From the NCBI GenBank assembly GCA_032622095.1, contig CP136069.1:15608450-15672449 (forward strand): a stretch of 64,000 nt of DNA, written 5' to 3'. Below, piece by piece: positions 12,306-23,693 of this stretch; position 1 is the first letter of the stretch, and each line of letters starts with the position of its first letter. Below the pieces are notes generated by a model. The model did not search any database, had not been told where the DNA came from, and saw nothing but the letters and a program-made list of their open reading frames with translations. A program made the translations under genes and the position numbers. Source of the stretch: Siphonodentalium dalli (Eukaryota > Mollusca > Scaphopoda > Gadilida > Siphonodentaliidae).

Positions 12306-12613
12306 AAAAAAATCCCGACTTACGACTGGATTTGATATGGCGGGTCACATATAAGAATATAAAACATGAATATGACGTCACTCTTTTGTTCACCGAGTCC
12401 AGTGTATTGGATAATGGGTGGTTATTGTCGAGATCGTACATTATTTTACAAACAACGATCCAATATTTTAATAACGGGCGCTCAATAACCAATTTAATGA
12501 ACGGTTATTTTACTGTGGATGATTTCATAAACACCCAAATGGGCAAATTTTAGATCGCCGTGTGTCTGTGAACGTTTTATAAATAGATACTCGGTTTGTT
12601 CGGTACTGGTTTT

Positions 12614-13112
12614 GACAATTCGCAGTATGTCCCTATTTGCGGAAATCTATTTGCGGAGGTCCACGAATTGGCGGAATTCCCCTAAAATTGTCGAAATATG
12701 TTGATTTTAATGAGGGAACGGGTGCATATATGTCAATTGATACGTATTTTAAACAAATAACGATCATCATAATAGTGGTTTGTTCTATCATATCATCACC
12801 TTTCGTCCCAATAATATTATTTGAAATGCTTGTTTACAAATATATGTATCGTCATTCGATATTTACTTGTTTACTTTAGTAAAAAGGGAAATAGTATTCA
12901 CCCAACTGATATCATGTTTTCACAATTCGCAGTAGGTCCCTATTTGCGGACGTCTATTTGCGGAGTTCCACGAATTCGGGGAGATCCCCTAAAATGGTCG
13001 AAATAATTATGTTGATTTTAATTGACGGAACGCGTGCATATATGTCAATTGATACTTATTTCGACAAATAGCGACACGATCATCATAATAGTGGTTTGTT
13101 TTATCAATCATA
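12614..13112. repeat. Tandem duplication, period about 307 bp
   Basis: The block beginning CGCAGTATGTCCCTATTTGC (12621) recurs as CGCAGTAGGTCCCTATTTGC (12928). Similarity runs through CATATATGTCAATTGATAC and ends at ATCATCATAATAGTGGTTTG. Substitutions and a small insertion separate the copies. Open frames across both copies show no recognisable domain. Confidence 0.8.
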
Positions 13113-13354
13113 TGATATTCGCTGGATTGATAGTTGAAGTATATGTAACTATTATGACCGCATTAATTGCTTCCAATGTTTAGATATCAACAATGGCTGG
13201 AGCACTGTTGAAGATTTTATGGCGGGAACACAAACACTCCGATTTTTGATCCGCAGACACTTAGTGCAAATAATATTTATTTGAACAAAAGAACAGAACA
13301 TCACCTTGACAATTATACGTACAGAGAGACAAAAATAGTTCAAATGAGGATTGG

Positions 13355-13735
13355 TTAACCCTTTACCCAACAGAACGGCCCTGTGCCAATGCATTCTCTT
13401 ATATATGCGAGTCGACCATAGGTCGCCTCGCATATATAAGATAATGCATTGGCTTAACACATTAAAAATTATAAAATTGTTAAAGAATGTAAGAAAAAAT
13501 GGTAAAAAGTGTTAGTCCAATGCATTCTCTTATATATACGAGGCGACCTATGGTCGACTCGCATATATAAGAGAATGCATTGGCACAGGGCATAACTGTC
13601 ACCATCACAATGTGGTCAATGAGCTGGTTCCAATGATATCCATATTTGTATGGTTTTATTGAGACAGACCCAAGATAATTTAGGCTGTTGCAGCTTTATT
13701 TGGCCGTTTTTGGCGGTTTGTTGGGTAAAGGGATA
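13355..13735. mobile_element. TTAA-type MITE (CCCTTTACCCAACA family) with nested double hairpin
   Basis: The left end is TTAACCCTTTACCCAACA; the right end is TTGTTGGGTAAAGGG followed by ATAA, a decayed TTAA. The two 69-bp palindromes (13379-13453, 13517-13590) sit near the left end, immediately after ACGGCC. Beyond them is the family body, including CACAATGTGGTCAATGAGC and GGTTCCAATGATATCC. The same architecture occurs at 40328, 42282 and 62711. Confidence 0.85.
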
Positions 13736-13739
13736 ACAA

Positions 13740-14640
13740 GCCATGAGCCTATGGCTTTTATAAAAATCCTTTCTGGAGGAAATGTTACCCCGAGTGTCAA
13801 TACAGACAGCTACGGGGTAAAGCGGACGGGAATTTGAATATTGTTCTGTGTTTTCAAATAAATGTTGGGAAGTTAGTTAAGCGAGTGGAGGGGTCAGAAA
13901 GATGGAGGAGTGATCGAAGGGAGAAGATTATGAAATAGACAGGAAAGATAATAAAGTAGGTAGAAAATAATTGTGATAAATGCTGTATACAATTATGCCT
14001 CAGTCATAATCTAAATTTTACATTATGGTTTTAAATCATGGTGTATTGTCCAATATAGAAACGGAATTAGATCCAAAATACGTCTCGGCACACAGGAGAG
14101 ATGATGGTTGAAGATAAGTATATATTAGGATCATTGTTATACTTGTAGTGCGTATCAATATAGTCTAAATACAATTAGTACATGTACGTACAATCAGTAG
14201 TAAGTCCATTAATATGCCAAGGTCAGCACGGTTGAGCATGCACTCCGTGGGCAGACAGACGGATATGCCCGAACACAATGTGCAGAAACGCGACTTACAT
14301 ATTTATACAAACAAGTTATGCACCTCATGTGCGCATACACGATCCCCTGCACACATAGTTCACACGTTATCGAAACGTCGACTTTGGATAATAAACTGCT
14401 GTACAGCTTCAAATATTATAGAATTTGTTTCATCGGACATCTCATTAGACCCATACAAGAACACCATAGTCAGAAATGGTAACGCCACCAAGATCATATT
14501 TTTGCCATAAATATAAATTATAATATAATTATACTATAAAACTAGCTTTCAAATTTTATGTGGGAAATTTGCATACTTCCATATTTCAAGTTTTCCTGTT
14601 TCTCGTGTTATACATTACATTCTTCAAACTCTCTTCTTTA
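13740..14640. other. No gene or repeat seen
   Basis: This is AT-rich sequence. Opposed open frames of 98 and 67 codons overlap around 14209-14510, but neither has recognisable motifs. Nothing is called. Confidence 0.4.
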
Positions 14641-14644
14641 TTAC

Positions 14645-15230
14645 ACAAGCTGATGGGCCCGACTTCGTCCGGGCTGTTTCCCATCTGATTTCCGGAGAAA
14701 GGCGCGATTTGACCTTGAATTGATTATTTCGAAAGTCAAGGTCAGGTCAGGGTCATGATTTGACCCGTCCAAAACACCTCCACCCCGGAGAAAAGTACTC
14801 CTAGGTATCAAATTTCGACGAAATCCGTCCGTTTTACCCAACTTGACCTTTAATTAACAATTTTGAAGATCAAGGTAAGGTCGGAGTCATGATTTGACCC
14901 GTCCAAAACACTCCCCCGACAAAAGTACCCATAGGTATCAAATTTCGTCGAAATCCATCCGTTTTACCCGATTTGACCTTTGATTGACCACATTGAAGGT
15001 CAAGGTCACGCCGAGGTCAGGATTTGACCCATTCAAAAGACTCCCCGGACAAAAGTATCCCTAGGTATCAAATTTCGCCGAAATTCGTCCGTTTTACCCA
15101 AATTGACCTTGCATTGACATTTTTAAAGGTCAAGGTCAGGTCGGGGTCACGATTTGACCCGTCCAAAACACGTCCCGGACACAAATACCCCTAAGTATCA
15201 AATTACGTTGAAATCTATGGAAAGCCGAAG
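14645..15230 (-). mobile_element. Helitron-like 3' region with about four 130-bp internal repeats
   Basis: Read on the minus strand, the stretch ends in a hairpin with GCCCGG and CCGGGC-like stems (14657-14674) followed after about ten bases by CTTGT, a decayed form of the Helitron CTRRT terminus. Inside, a unit of about 130 bp recurs, containing CCGTCCGTTTTACCC, TTGACCTT and GATTTGACCCGTCCAAAAC (landmarks at 14819, 14950 and 15078). Single copies of the same unit are linked to intact CTAGT termini at 45900 and 56890, which supports the assignment. There is no Rep/helicase, so it is non-autonomous. Confidence 0.65.
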
Positions 15231-15839
15231 AGGACATGTTAGTTGCCACTTGCTAAATATACAACGCACGACTTGTCGCAGTTTTTTGAAGGTGTTTCAA
15301 ACTAGGAGATAGAAGTATTTTGCGTTTCAAATGGTGATTAATTAGAGTATTTTATTCAAATTTTATGGCATAAATTGTTTTTAAAACCGTATATAATATA
15401 ACAAAAATGAATGACTCCAAAATTAAGTGGGCCTTTAAACAAAGTCACAATTGCAGTTAGGCTCATCTCATACTCGTCTATTCAGTGATATCCTGCTGCG
15501 AAGTTTGTTATAGCCTCCAGTATTCATTGAGCGTTATAGTCCCACTGTTATAATTCGCCTTTAGCAGGCATACTCTTGCCGCAGATTATTGATACATTAG
15601 GTCACACGTAATGACATTAAATCGCAGGAAACATAGCAATTGTGTGGGCTGCTTGGCGTGAATATGTAATGAGAAATAAGGTCATACGTAATGACATTAA
15701 CTCAAGAAAACCCGCGAAAACAAAACAAAATCACATTTAATGTTTTAAGTTATTTTCTTCATAAAGAGAATCTTCGTGATAATTAACCCTTTCAATACTT
15801 TAGAAAATAGAATTAACCTTAAAATAACAAAAAACATTG

Positions 15840-15940
15840 GAATAGAGAACCTTCGGAATAACGAACCTTCGGAACAGCGAACATTCAGAGAAATTTTGGA
15901 ATAGTGTACCTTCGGGATAGTGAACCTTCGGAATAGAGAC
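15840..15940 (+). repeat. Degenerate GAACCTTCGGAATAGC minisatellite within each macrosatellite unit
   Basis: Variants of GAACCTTCGGAATAG are tandem here and again at about 16372-16497, with equivalents in all other units. Unit 1 has one repeat fewer in the first block, which explains its 16-bp shortfall. Confidence 0.85.
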
Positions 15941-18750
15941 ATGCCCCCCAATATTCATATTATATGTCCAGATTTCAAAGGTATGGGCCCATAAAATTCT
16001 AAATTTGGCCCTTAAAATATTGAACCCCAAATTGGAGCCCGCACAGAACAGCACTTAAGTCAACTGTACCTGTGTAATGTCCCAATGCAGAAGGGTCCAT
16101 ATATACCACAACATTCATATTATATGCCAAGAATTCAAAGGTATGGGCCCACGTAATCACATTAAATATCAAGAAAACCTGCGAAAACAAAACAAATCAC
16201 ATTTAATGTTCTAAGTTATTTCCTCCTGTATCTGTATCGGTTTCCTCCTGTATCTGTATCGGTATGCGCGCAGGATCAGTTCGGATGTGAGCGCACACTC
16301 CATGAAAAGAATCTTCGTGATAATGAACCCTCTCAATACTAGAATATAGAATTAACCTAAAAATAACAAAAACCTTCGGAATGGAGAACATTCGGAATAG
16401 CGAACCTTCGGAATAGTAAACCTTCGAAATAGCAAGTATTCAGAATAGAGAACCTTCGGAATAGTGAATCTTCGGGATAGCGAACCTTCATAATAGAAAC
16501 ATGTCCACACAATTACACTGGTGACGTAAACACATGTGTTAATCTTTGTTGAACTATCGTCACTCTATCGGAACGATTTTACTCAAGTACGAAATACCTA
16601 ACCATAATACATTCAACCTGTGGATTATCGATCGTCTGCTCGAACATGAAAATCTGCGTACCAAGCAACACCACGATGTGGCGTAATAATAGGACATCAC
16701 TGTTCACATGTGGAAATAGCAGAGCGGCTATCATATCAGCTCCAATTTGACTGTATTGGGGACATTGCAAAAAGAAAATGGTACGCGGATTCAACTACAA
16801 ATTCTCCACAAGAGCAAAATGGGGAATCGCTTACGTAATTTACAACAAGATCTTTGTTCAGATGGCTGCACCCAGTCTCATTATAGTGTGATATACTTGG
16901 CCTCAACGAGAGTGACTATTATAATAGAACTTAGCTAAGTTAGTATGACCGCAGACACTTCTGGTGTGGTGAATTAGAAACCTGCAGTAATAAGCCGTAG
17001 TTTTTTGTAATAATTTGAAGGATTAGTTCTTTTAACGGAATTCTGAGGCGGTGCATTCATGTAACCAATATATTTAACATTGTTTTTATAATTTATATGT
17101 ATGCGTATAATAATATAATCTTGAGGGCGTTACCATTTCTGATTATGGTTTTCTTGTTTTACATGACTTGCATGTATGATACCATAATGTATGCACGCAG
17201 CTATCTATATTCAACGGTTTTCAAGTATAAATGCTCTTATTGGTTGCTAGAACATGGCATAAGGGATAGACCTATATATAGAGCCTCGTCGCCCGGGTTG
17301 GGTGCACTCGAGCGGGTGTTTTATAACTTCAAATTCCAGGCATGTTGTTTCACGAATAGCTAGGCATTGAATTTTCAGCTGTTAAAATTTCTAGAACGAA
17401 TTCCGTTCCCTGTAGTCATGTTGTAGTACCCCTCACGATAAAACCTAAACTAATAGTAATTTACATGTAAATGTAGTCCTTCGATCTTCATTATTACCAG
17501 CGATCTCAAACTACAAGATCGCAAAATCTCCGATTATTCATACGGCGAAGAACCAGTCTATTGCTATTGGGGAACTATCAATAATGAATATAAGAACAAA
17601 AGAATAAATATTTCCGACCACTATTGTATGCTCTATGATTCATGTTCATTTGTGATTCGTTCCCACCTCTCTGATCTTCATGCGATAAACACTGACATCG
17701 AATCTGCATAGCCCATTGTCTCTGGTTCTGAAAGGTACAAACATTTTCTGAATAGTTAAACACATATGTGATCATGTACATCAAACCAATGCTGTTTACC
17801 ATACATTACTAACAATAGCACATCAGCGGTGGCGCGAATGCGCCAAATGTCTAAAATAAAATTTCAAAGATTTCATAACTCACTAGTGTTAACAGTCGTA
17901 AACTAATAATAGTAAACATTCTAAGTCAAAAACGTCACATGCGTCTGATTATAATCATTAGTTCAACAACAGCTATTATTTGAGACAACAAGAGATGGAT
18001 TATTTCTTCATATAACAATTTTGATATAATTTCGAGGGTATAATGTCATAAATATGAATTGAATACCAATGTCCGGACACGTTTCTATCAATGATTTTAT
18101 TCCGAATATTTTTTTTATAAAATGAGATGATTCATTGGGACCGTTTATTGTTCTATTTTTAGAACAAATCATTCAGGCGATACCATATGGCGATAAAGAT
18201 CATTGGGTGTTCCCATAGCTATGCTCCGAACGTCAAATGTCCCAGATTGATTGTTTGTGTTGTTCTGTTACAATAGTTATAAGCGATAATGAGTCTAATT
18301 AACGTTTGTTTGTGACAACATTACTCAATACAAATTTTTGTTTTTCTTAACAGTAACCACTATTGTTCGTTAGCTAAACAACCACACGTGTTTAGACCAG
18401 AAAATATTCGAAATATAATGAATAGTATTCGATAGACGCATTTGCGGACAAGGGGCTTCGATTCATATATAATAGTTTATACCCGGTAACTATATAACAC
18501 ATACTTACAAAGATATAGACCATCTTTAGGTATAGTTAGGTATAGTATAAATTGATATTTGCACAAACAATCCATACTAGTAAATCACATCTGTAGAATG
18601 TTTCCCCAGAAGTGACCGCCAAAATTAGCTAAATCACATGAAATGTACATGTTGTACAACATCGATTAGTTAATGATATAAGAACACATAAACGTTCCAA
18701 TTATGCGAGAAAGAATGATTGCAGAATATAAAAAAAAACTTACGATCATC

Positions 18751-18811
18751 AGGGGGGGGGGGGGGGGGGGGGTGGGTGAAAAAAAAATGCCGGGGTGGGT
18801 GGGTGGTCAAA
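18751..18811 (+). repeat. Poly-G tract with GGGTGGGTGG runs (one per macrosatellite unit)
   Basis: In unit 1, 21 G are followed by TGGGTG, an A8-type run, then GCCGGGGTGGGTGGGTGG. Equivalent tracts in units 2-5 begin near 22859, 26961, 31059 and 35158, with G runs of 17, 13, 13 and 16. The pattern has four or more G-runs in short space and could form a G-quadruplex; that is inference. A second tract (9-13 G then TGGGTG) lies about 480 bp further on in each unit. Confidence 0.9.
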
Positions 18812-19058
18812 GCCACCAACAAGCAATTTTTTCCGCAACTAAAAAAAAATGTCCTTCTTGTTTTTTTAGTGTTTTGGCAATGAGTTGGGCTTCAAAACCA
18901 CTTTGAATGAGAAAAATAATGTAATTCTAACTGGTAAACTGACTGCAGGCAGTTATCGTGTTGTATTTTGTTGCAAATTTTGAAATCCAAGATGGCCGCT
19001 GGCAGCCATGTTTTTTTGGCCGAATGACCTCAAAATGACTCATTCCTATTTTTAATAT

Positions 19059-19151
19059 AAAGGCACGGACGGCGTTCGTTGCAGGAATATTTATATTTGT
19101 TCAAATCGCCATCAACAGAAGGAACACCAAAACATATACATTTCCGCTCAT
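19059..19151 (+). repeat. 93-bp direct repeat, internal copy
   Basis: The block from AAAGGCACGGACGGCG to CCGCTCAT occurs here and, complete, at 35935-36027 at the right edge of the array. Shortened copies (the first 63 bp) end each of units 1-4 (for example 19533-19595) because the unit junction cuts them. Each unit therefore has two direct copies about 475 bp apart. Confidence 0.9.
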
Positions 19152-19591
19152 GTTAACATCCATGATAAATAGTATGCACATAAATTCATATACAGCTGTT
19201 TACAGTGAATTCCCCCCCGCAAATCTCTGTTTTAGTGTTAAAAGGGGGGGGGGTGGGTGTAAATAAATGGTCGGAAAAAACTGCCGAAAACGGAAAAAAA
19301 TTTGGCGGTGGGGGTACAAAATATGATCGAAAGGGAAAAAATGCCATACGTGCCTGAAATTGTTTTCCGACCCCCCCTTGCGATCATAAGCATATAATCT
19401 ATATATCTCACGCGAGAGCAAGCGAAAGCAGGGTCTCATAACAGGAATAAATCTGGACTAATGGGCAACCAGAAGCGAACAGACAACAGGGTTTTATTAT
19501 TCATCTTGAGTCGTGTAATATATGCTCCATTAAAGGCACGGACGGCGTTCGTTGCAGGAATATTTATATTTGTTCAAATCGCCATCAACAG

Positions 19592-22500
19592 AAGTTTGTT
19601 ATAGCCTCCAGTATTCATTGAGCGTTATAGTCCCACTGTTATAATTCGCCTTTAGCAGGCATACTCTTGCCGCAGATTATTGATACATTAGGTCACACGT
19701 AATGACATTAAATCGCAGGAAACATAGCAATTGTGTGGGCTGCTTGGCGTGAATATGTAATGAGAAATAAGGTCATACGTAATGACATTAACTCAAGAAA
19801 ACCCGCGAAAACAAAACAAAATCACATTTAATGTTTTAAGTTATTTTCTTCATAAAGAGAATCTTCGTGATAATTAACCCTTTCAATACTTTAGAAAATA
19901 GAATTAACCTTAAAATAACAAAAAACATTGGAATAGAGAACCTTCGGAATAACGAACCTTCGGATTGGTGAACCTTCGGAACAGCGAACATTCAGAGAAA
20001 TTTTGGAATAGTGTACCTTCGGGATAGTGAACCTTCGGAATAGAGACATGCCCCCCAATATTCATATTATATGTCCAGATTTCAAAGGTATGGGCCCATA
20101 AAATTCTAAATTTGGCCCTTAAAATATTGAACCCCAAATTGGAGCCCGCACAGAACAGCACTTAAGTCAACTGTACCTGTGTAATGTCCCAATGCAGAAG
20201 GGTCCATATATACCACAACATTCATATTATATGCCAAGAATTCAAAGGTATGGGCCCACGTAATCACATTAAATATCAAGAAAACCTGCGAAAACAAAAC
20301 AAATCACATTTAATGTTCTAAGTTATTTCCTCCTGTATCTGTATCGGTTTCCTCCTGTATCTGTATCGGTATGCGCGCAGGATCAGTTCGGATGTGAGCG
20401 CACACTCCATGAAAAGAATCTTCGTGATAATGAACCCTCTCAATACTAGAATATAGAATTAACCTAAAAATAACAAAAACCTTCGGAATGGAGAACATTC
20501 GGAATAGCGAACCTTCGGAATAGTAAACCTTCGAAATAGCAAGTATTCAGAATAGAGAACCTTCGGAATAGTGAATCTTCGGGATAGCGAACCTTCATAA
20601 TAGAAACATGTCCACACAATTACACTGGTGACGTAAACACATGTGTTAATTTTTGTTGAACTATCGTCACTCTATCGGAACGATTTTACTCAAGTACGAA
20701 ATACCTAACCATAATACATTCAACCTGTGGATTATCGATCGTCCGCTCGAACATGAAAATCTGCGTACCAAGCAACACCACGATGTGGCGTAATAATAGG
20801 ACATCACTGTTCACATGTGGAAATAGCAGAGCGGCTATCATATCAGCTCCAATTTGACTGTATTGGGGACATTGCAAAAAGAAAATGGTACGCGGATTCA
20901 ACTACAAATTTTCCACAAGAGCAAAATGGGGAATCGCTTACGTAATTTACAACAAGATCTTTGTTCAGATGGCTGCACCCAGTCTCATTATAGTGTGATA
21001 TACTTGGCCTCAACGAGAGTGACTATTATAATAGAACTTAGCTAAGTTAGTATGACCGCAGACACTTCTGGTGTGGTGAATTAGAAACCTGCAGTAATAA
21101 GCCGTAGTTTTTTGTAATAATTTGAAGGATTAGTTCTTTTAACGGAATTCTGAGGCGGTGCATTCATGTAACCAATATATTTAACATTGTTTTTATAATT
21201 TATATGTATGCGTATAATAATATAATCTTGAGGGCGTTACCATTTCTGATTATGGTTTTCTTGTTTTACATGACTTGCATGTATGATACCATAATGTATG
21301 CACGCAGCTATCTATATTCAACGGTTTTCAAGTATAAATGCTCTTATTGGTTGCTAGAACATGGCATAAGGGATAGACCTATATATAGAGCCTCGTCGCC
21401 CGGGTTGGGTGCACTCGAGCGGGTGTTTTATAACTTCAAATTCCAGGCATGTTGTTTCACGAATAGCTAGGCATTGAATTTTCAGCTGTTAAAATTTCTA
21501 GAACGAATTCCGTTCCCTGGAGTCATGTTGTAGTACCCCTCACGATAAAACCTAAACTAATAGTAATTTACATGTAAATGTAGTCCTTCGATCTTCATTA
21601 TTACCAGCGATCTCAAACTACAAGATCGCAAAATCTCCGATTATTCATACGGCGAAGAACCAGTCTATTGCTATTGGGGAACTATCAATAATGAATATAA
21701 GAACAAAAGAATAAATATTTCCGACCACTATTGTATGCTCTATGATTCATGTTCATTTGTGATTCGTTCCCACCTCTCTGATCTTCATGCGATAAACACT
21801 GACATCGAATCTGCATAGCCCATTGTCTCTGGTTCTGAAAGGTACAAACATTTTCTGAATAGTTAAACACATATGTGATCATGTACATCAAACCAATGCT
21901 GTTTACCATACATTACTAACAATAGCACATCAGCGGTGGCGCGAATGCGCCAAATGTCTAAAATAAAATTTCAAAGATTTCATAACTCACTAGTGTTAAC
22001 AGTCGTAAACTAATAATAGTAAACATTCTAAGTCAAAAACGTCACATGCGTCTGATTATAATCATTAGTTCAACAACAGCTATTATTTGAGACAACAAGA
22101 GATGGATTATTTCTTCATATAACAATTTTGATATAATTTCGAGGGTATAATGTCATAAATATGAATTGAATACCAATGTCCGGACACGTTTCTATCAATG
22201 ATTTTATTCCGAATATTTTTTTTATAAAATGAGATGATTCATTGGGACCGTTTATTGTTCTATTTTTAGAACAAATCATTCAGGCGATACCATATGGCGA
22301 TAAAGATCATTGGGTGTTCCCATAGCTATGCTCCGAACGTCAAATGTCCCAGATTGATTGTTTGTGTTGTTCTGTTACAATAGTTATAAGCGATAATGAG
22401 TCTAATTAACGTTTGTTTGTGACAACATTACTCAATACAAATTTTTGTTTTTATTAACAGTAACCACTATTGTTCGTTAGCTAAACAACCACACGTGTTT

Positions 22501-23693
22501 AGACCAGAAAATATTCGAAATATAATGAATAGTATTCGATAGACGCATTTGCGGACAAGGGGCTTCGATTCATATATAATAGTTTATACCCGGTAACTAT
22601 ATAACACATACTTACAAAGATATAGACCATCTTTAGGTATAGTTAGGTATAGTATAAATTGATATTTGCACAAACAATCCATACTAGTAAATCACATCTG
22701 TAGAATGTCTCCCCAGAAGTGACCGCCAAAATTAGCTAAATCACATGAAATGTACATGTTGTACAACATCGATTAGTTAATGATATAAGAACACATAAAC
22801 GTTCCAATTATGCGAGAAAGAATGATTGCAGAATATAAAAAAAAACTTACGATCATCAGGGGGGGGGGGGGGGGGTGGGTGAAAAAAAAATGCCGGGGTG
22901 GGTGGGTGGTCAAAGCCACCAACAAGCAATTTTTTCCGCAACTAAAAAAAAATGTCCTTCTTGTTTTTTTAGTGTTTTGGCAATGAGTTGGGCTTCAAAA
23001 CCACTTTGAATGAGAAAAATAATGTAATTCTAACTGGTAAACTGACTGCAGGCAGTTATCGTGTTGTATTTTGTTGCAAATTTTGAAATCCAAGATGGCC
23101 GCTGGCAGCCATGTTTTTTTGGCCGAATGACCTCAAAATGACTCATTCCTATTTTTAATATAAAGGCACGGACGGCGTTCGTTGCAGGAATATTTATATT
23201 TGTTCAAATCGCCATCAACAGAAGGAACACCAAAACATATACATTTCCGCTCATGTTAACATCCATGATAAATAGTATGCACATAAATTCATATACAGCT
23301 GTTTACAGTGAATTTCCCCCCGCAAATCTCTGTTTTAGTGTTAAAAGGGGGGGGGTGGGTGTAAATAAATGGTCGGAAAAAACTGCCGAAAACGGAAAAA
23401 AATTTGGCGGTGGGGGTACAAAATATGATCGAAAGGGAAAAAATGCCATACGTGCCTGAAATTGTTTTCCGACCCCCCCTTGCGATCATAAGCATATAAT
23501 CTATATATCTCACGCGAGAGCAAGCGAAAGCAGGGTCTCATAACAGGAATAAATCTGGACTAATGGGCAACCAGAAGCGAACAGACAACAGGGTTTTATT
23601 ATTCATCTTGAGTCGTGTAATATATGCTCCATTAAAGGCACGGACGGCGTTCGTTGCAGGAATATTTATATTTGTTCAAATCGCCATCAACAG
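19592..23693 (+). repeat. 4.1-kb macrosatellite, unit 2 of 5
   Basis: This unit is nearly identical to its neighbours. It joins unit 1 at ...CAACAG/AAGTTTGTTATAG. The long G tract is 17 bases here against 21 in unit 1. A private change (TTTTTATTAACAG near 22450) distinguishes it. Confidence 0.95.

Larger units (their letters stand above)
15501..19591 (+). repeat. 4.1-kb macrosatellite, unit 1 of 5
   Basis: This is the first of five direct head-to-tail copies (4091, 4102, 4098, 4099 and 4104 bp). Unit 1 lacks a 16-bp piece (CGGATTGGTGAACCTT) present in the other four and carries private differences (for example at about 16633, 17418 and 18605), making it the most divergent copy. Each unit contains degenerate GAACCTTCGGAATAGC tandem repeats, a 21-bp duplication with CTGTATCGGTTTCCTCC, two poly-G tracts, and two 93-bp direct repeats. 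No exon with convincing splice context was found. A repeated 88-codon hydrophobic open frame (17097-17363) is unbroken in every unit but matches no family I know. Confidence 0.95.

Noticed and set aside
12160-12354. Recurrent small frames reading a GDLWSTRIYKRMHWHR-like peptide at several places
   Set aside because: They are translations of the 69-bp palindrome, which reads similarly on both strands.
15745-16054. Minus-strand frames with repeated SIPKV/LFRRF phrases in every macrosatellite unit
   Set aside because: They translate the GAACCTTCGGAATAG minisatellite; overlapping frames are equally open and the phrases only reflect the repeat.
16579-16794. Possible minus-strand exon (IGADMIAALLFPHV-type) in macrosatellite units
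   Set aside because: It looks protein-like and has weak splice signals, but units 4 and 5 carry a 1-bp deletion in it and the opposite strand is also open; not enough to call.
17270-17330. TATATATAG followed by a GC-rich stretch as a core promoter in each macrosatellite unit
   Set aside because: Suggestive spacing only; no transcript, initiator or gene downstream could be supported.
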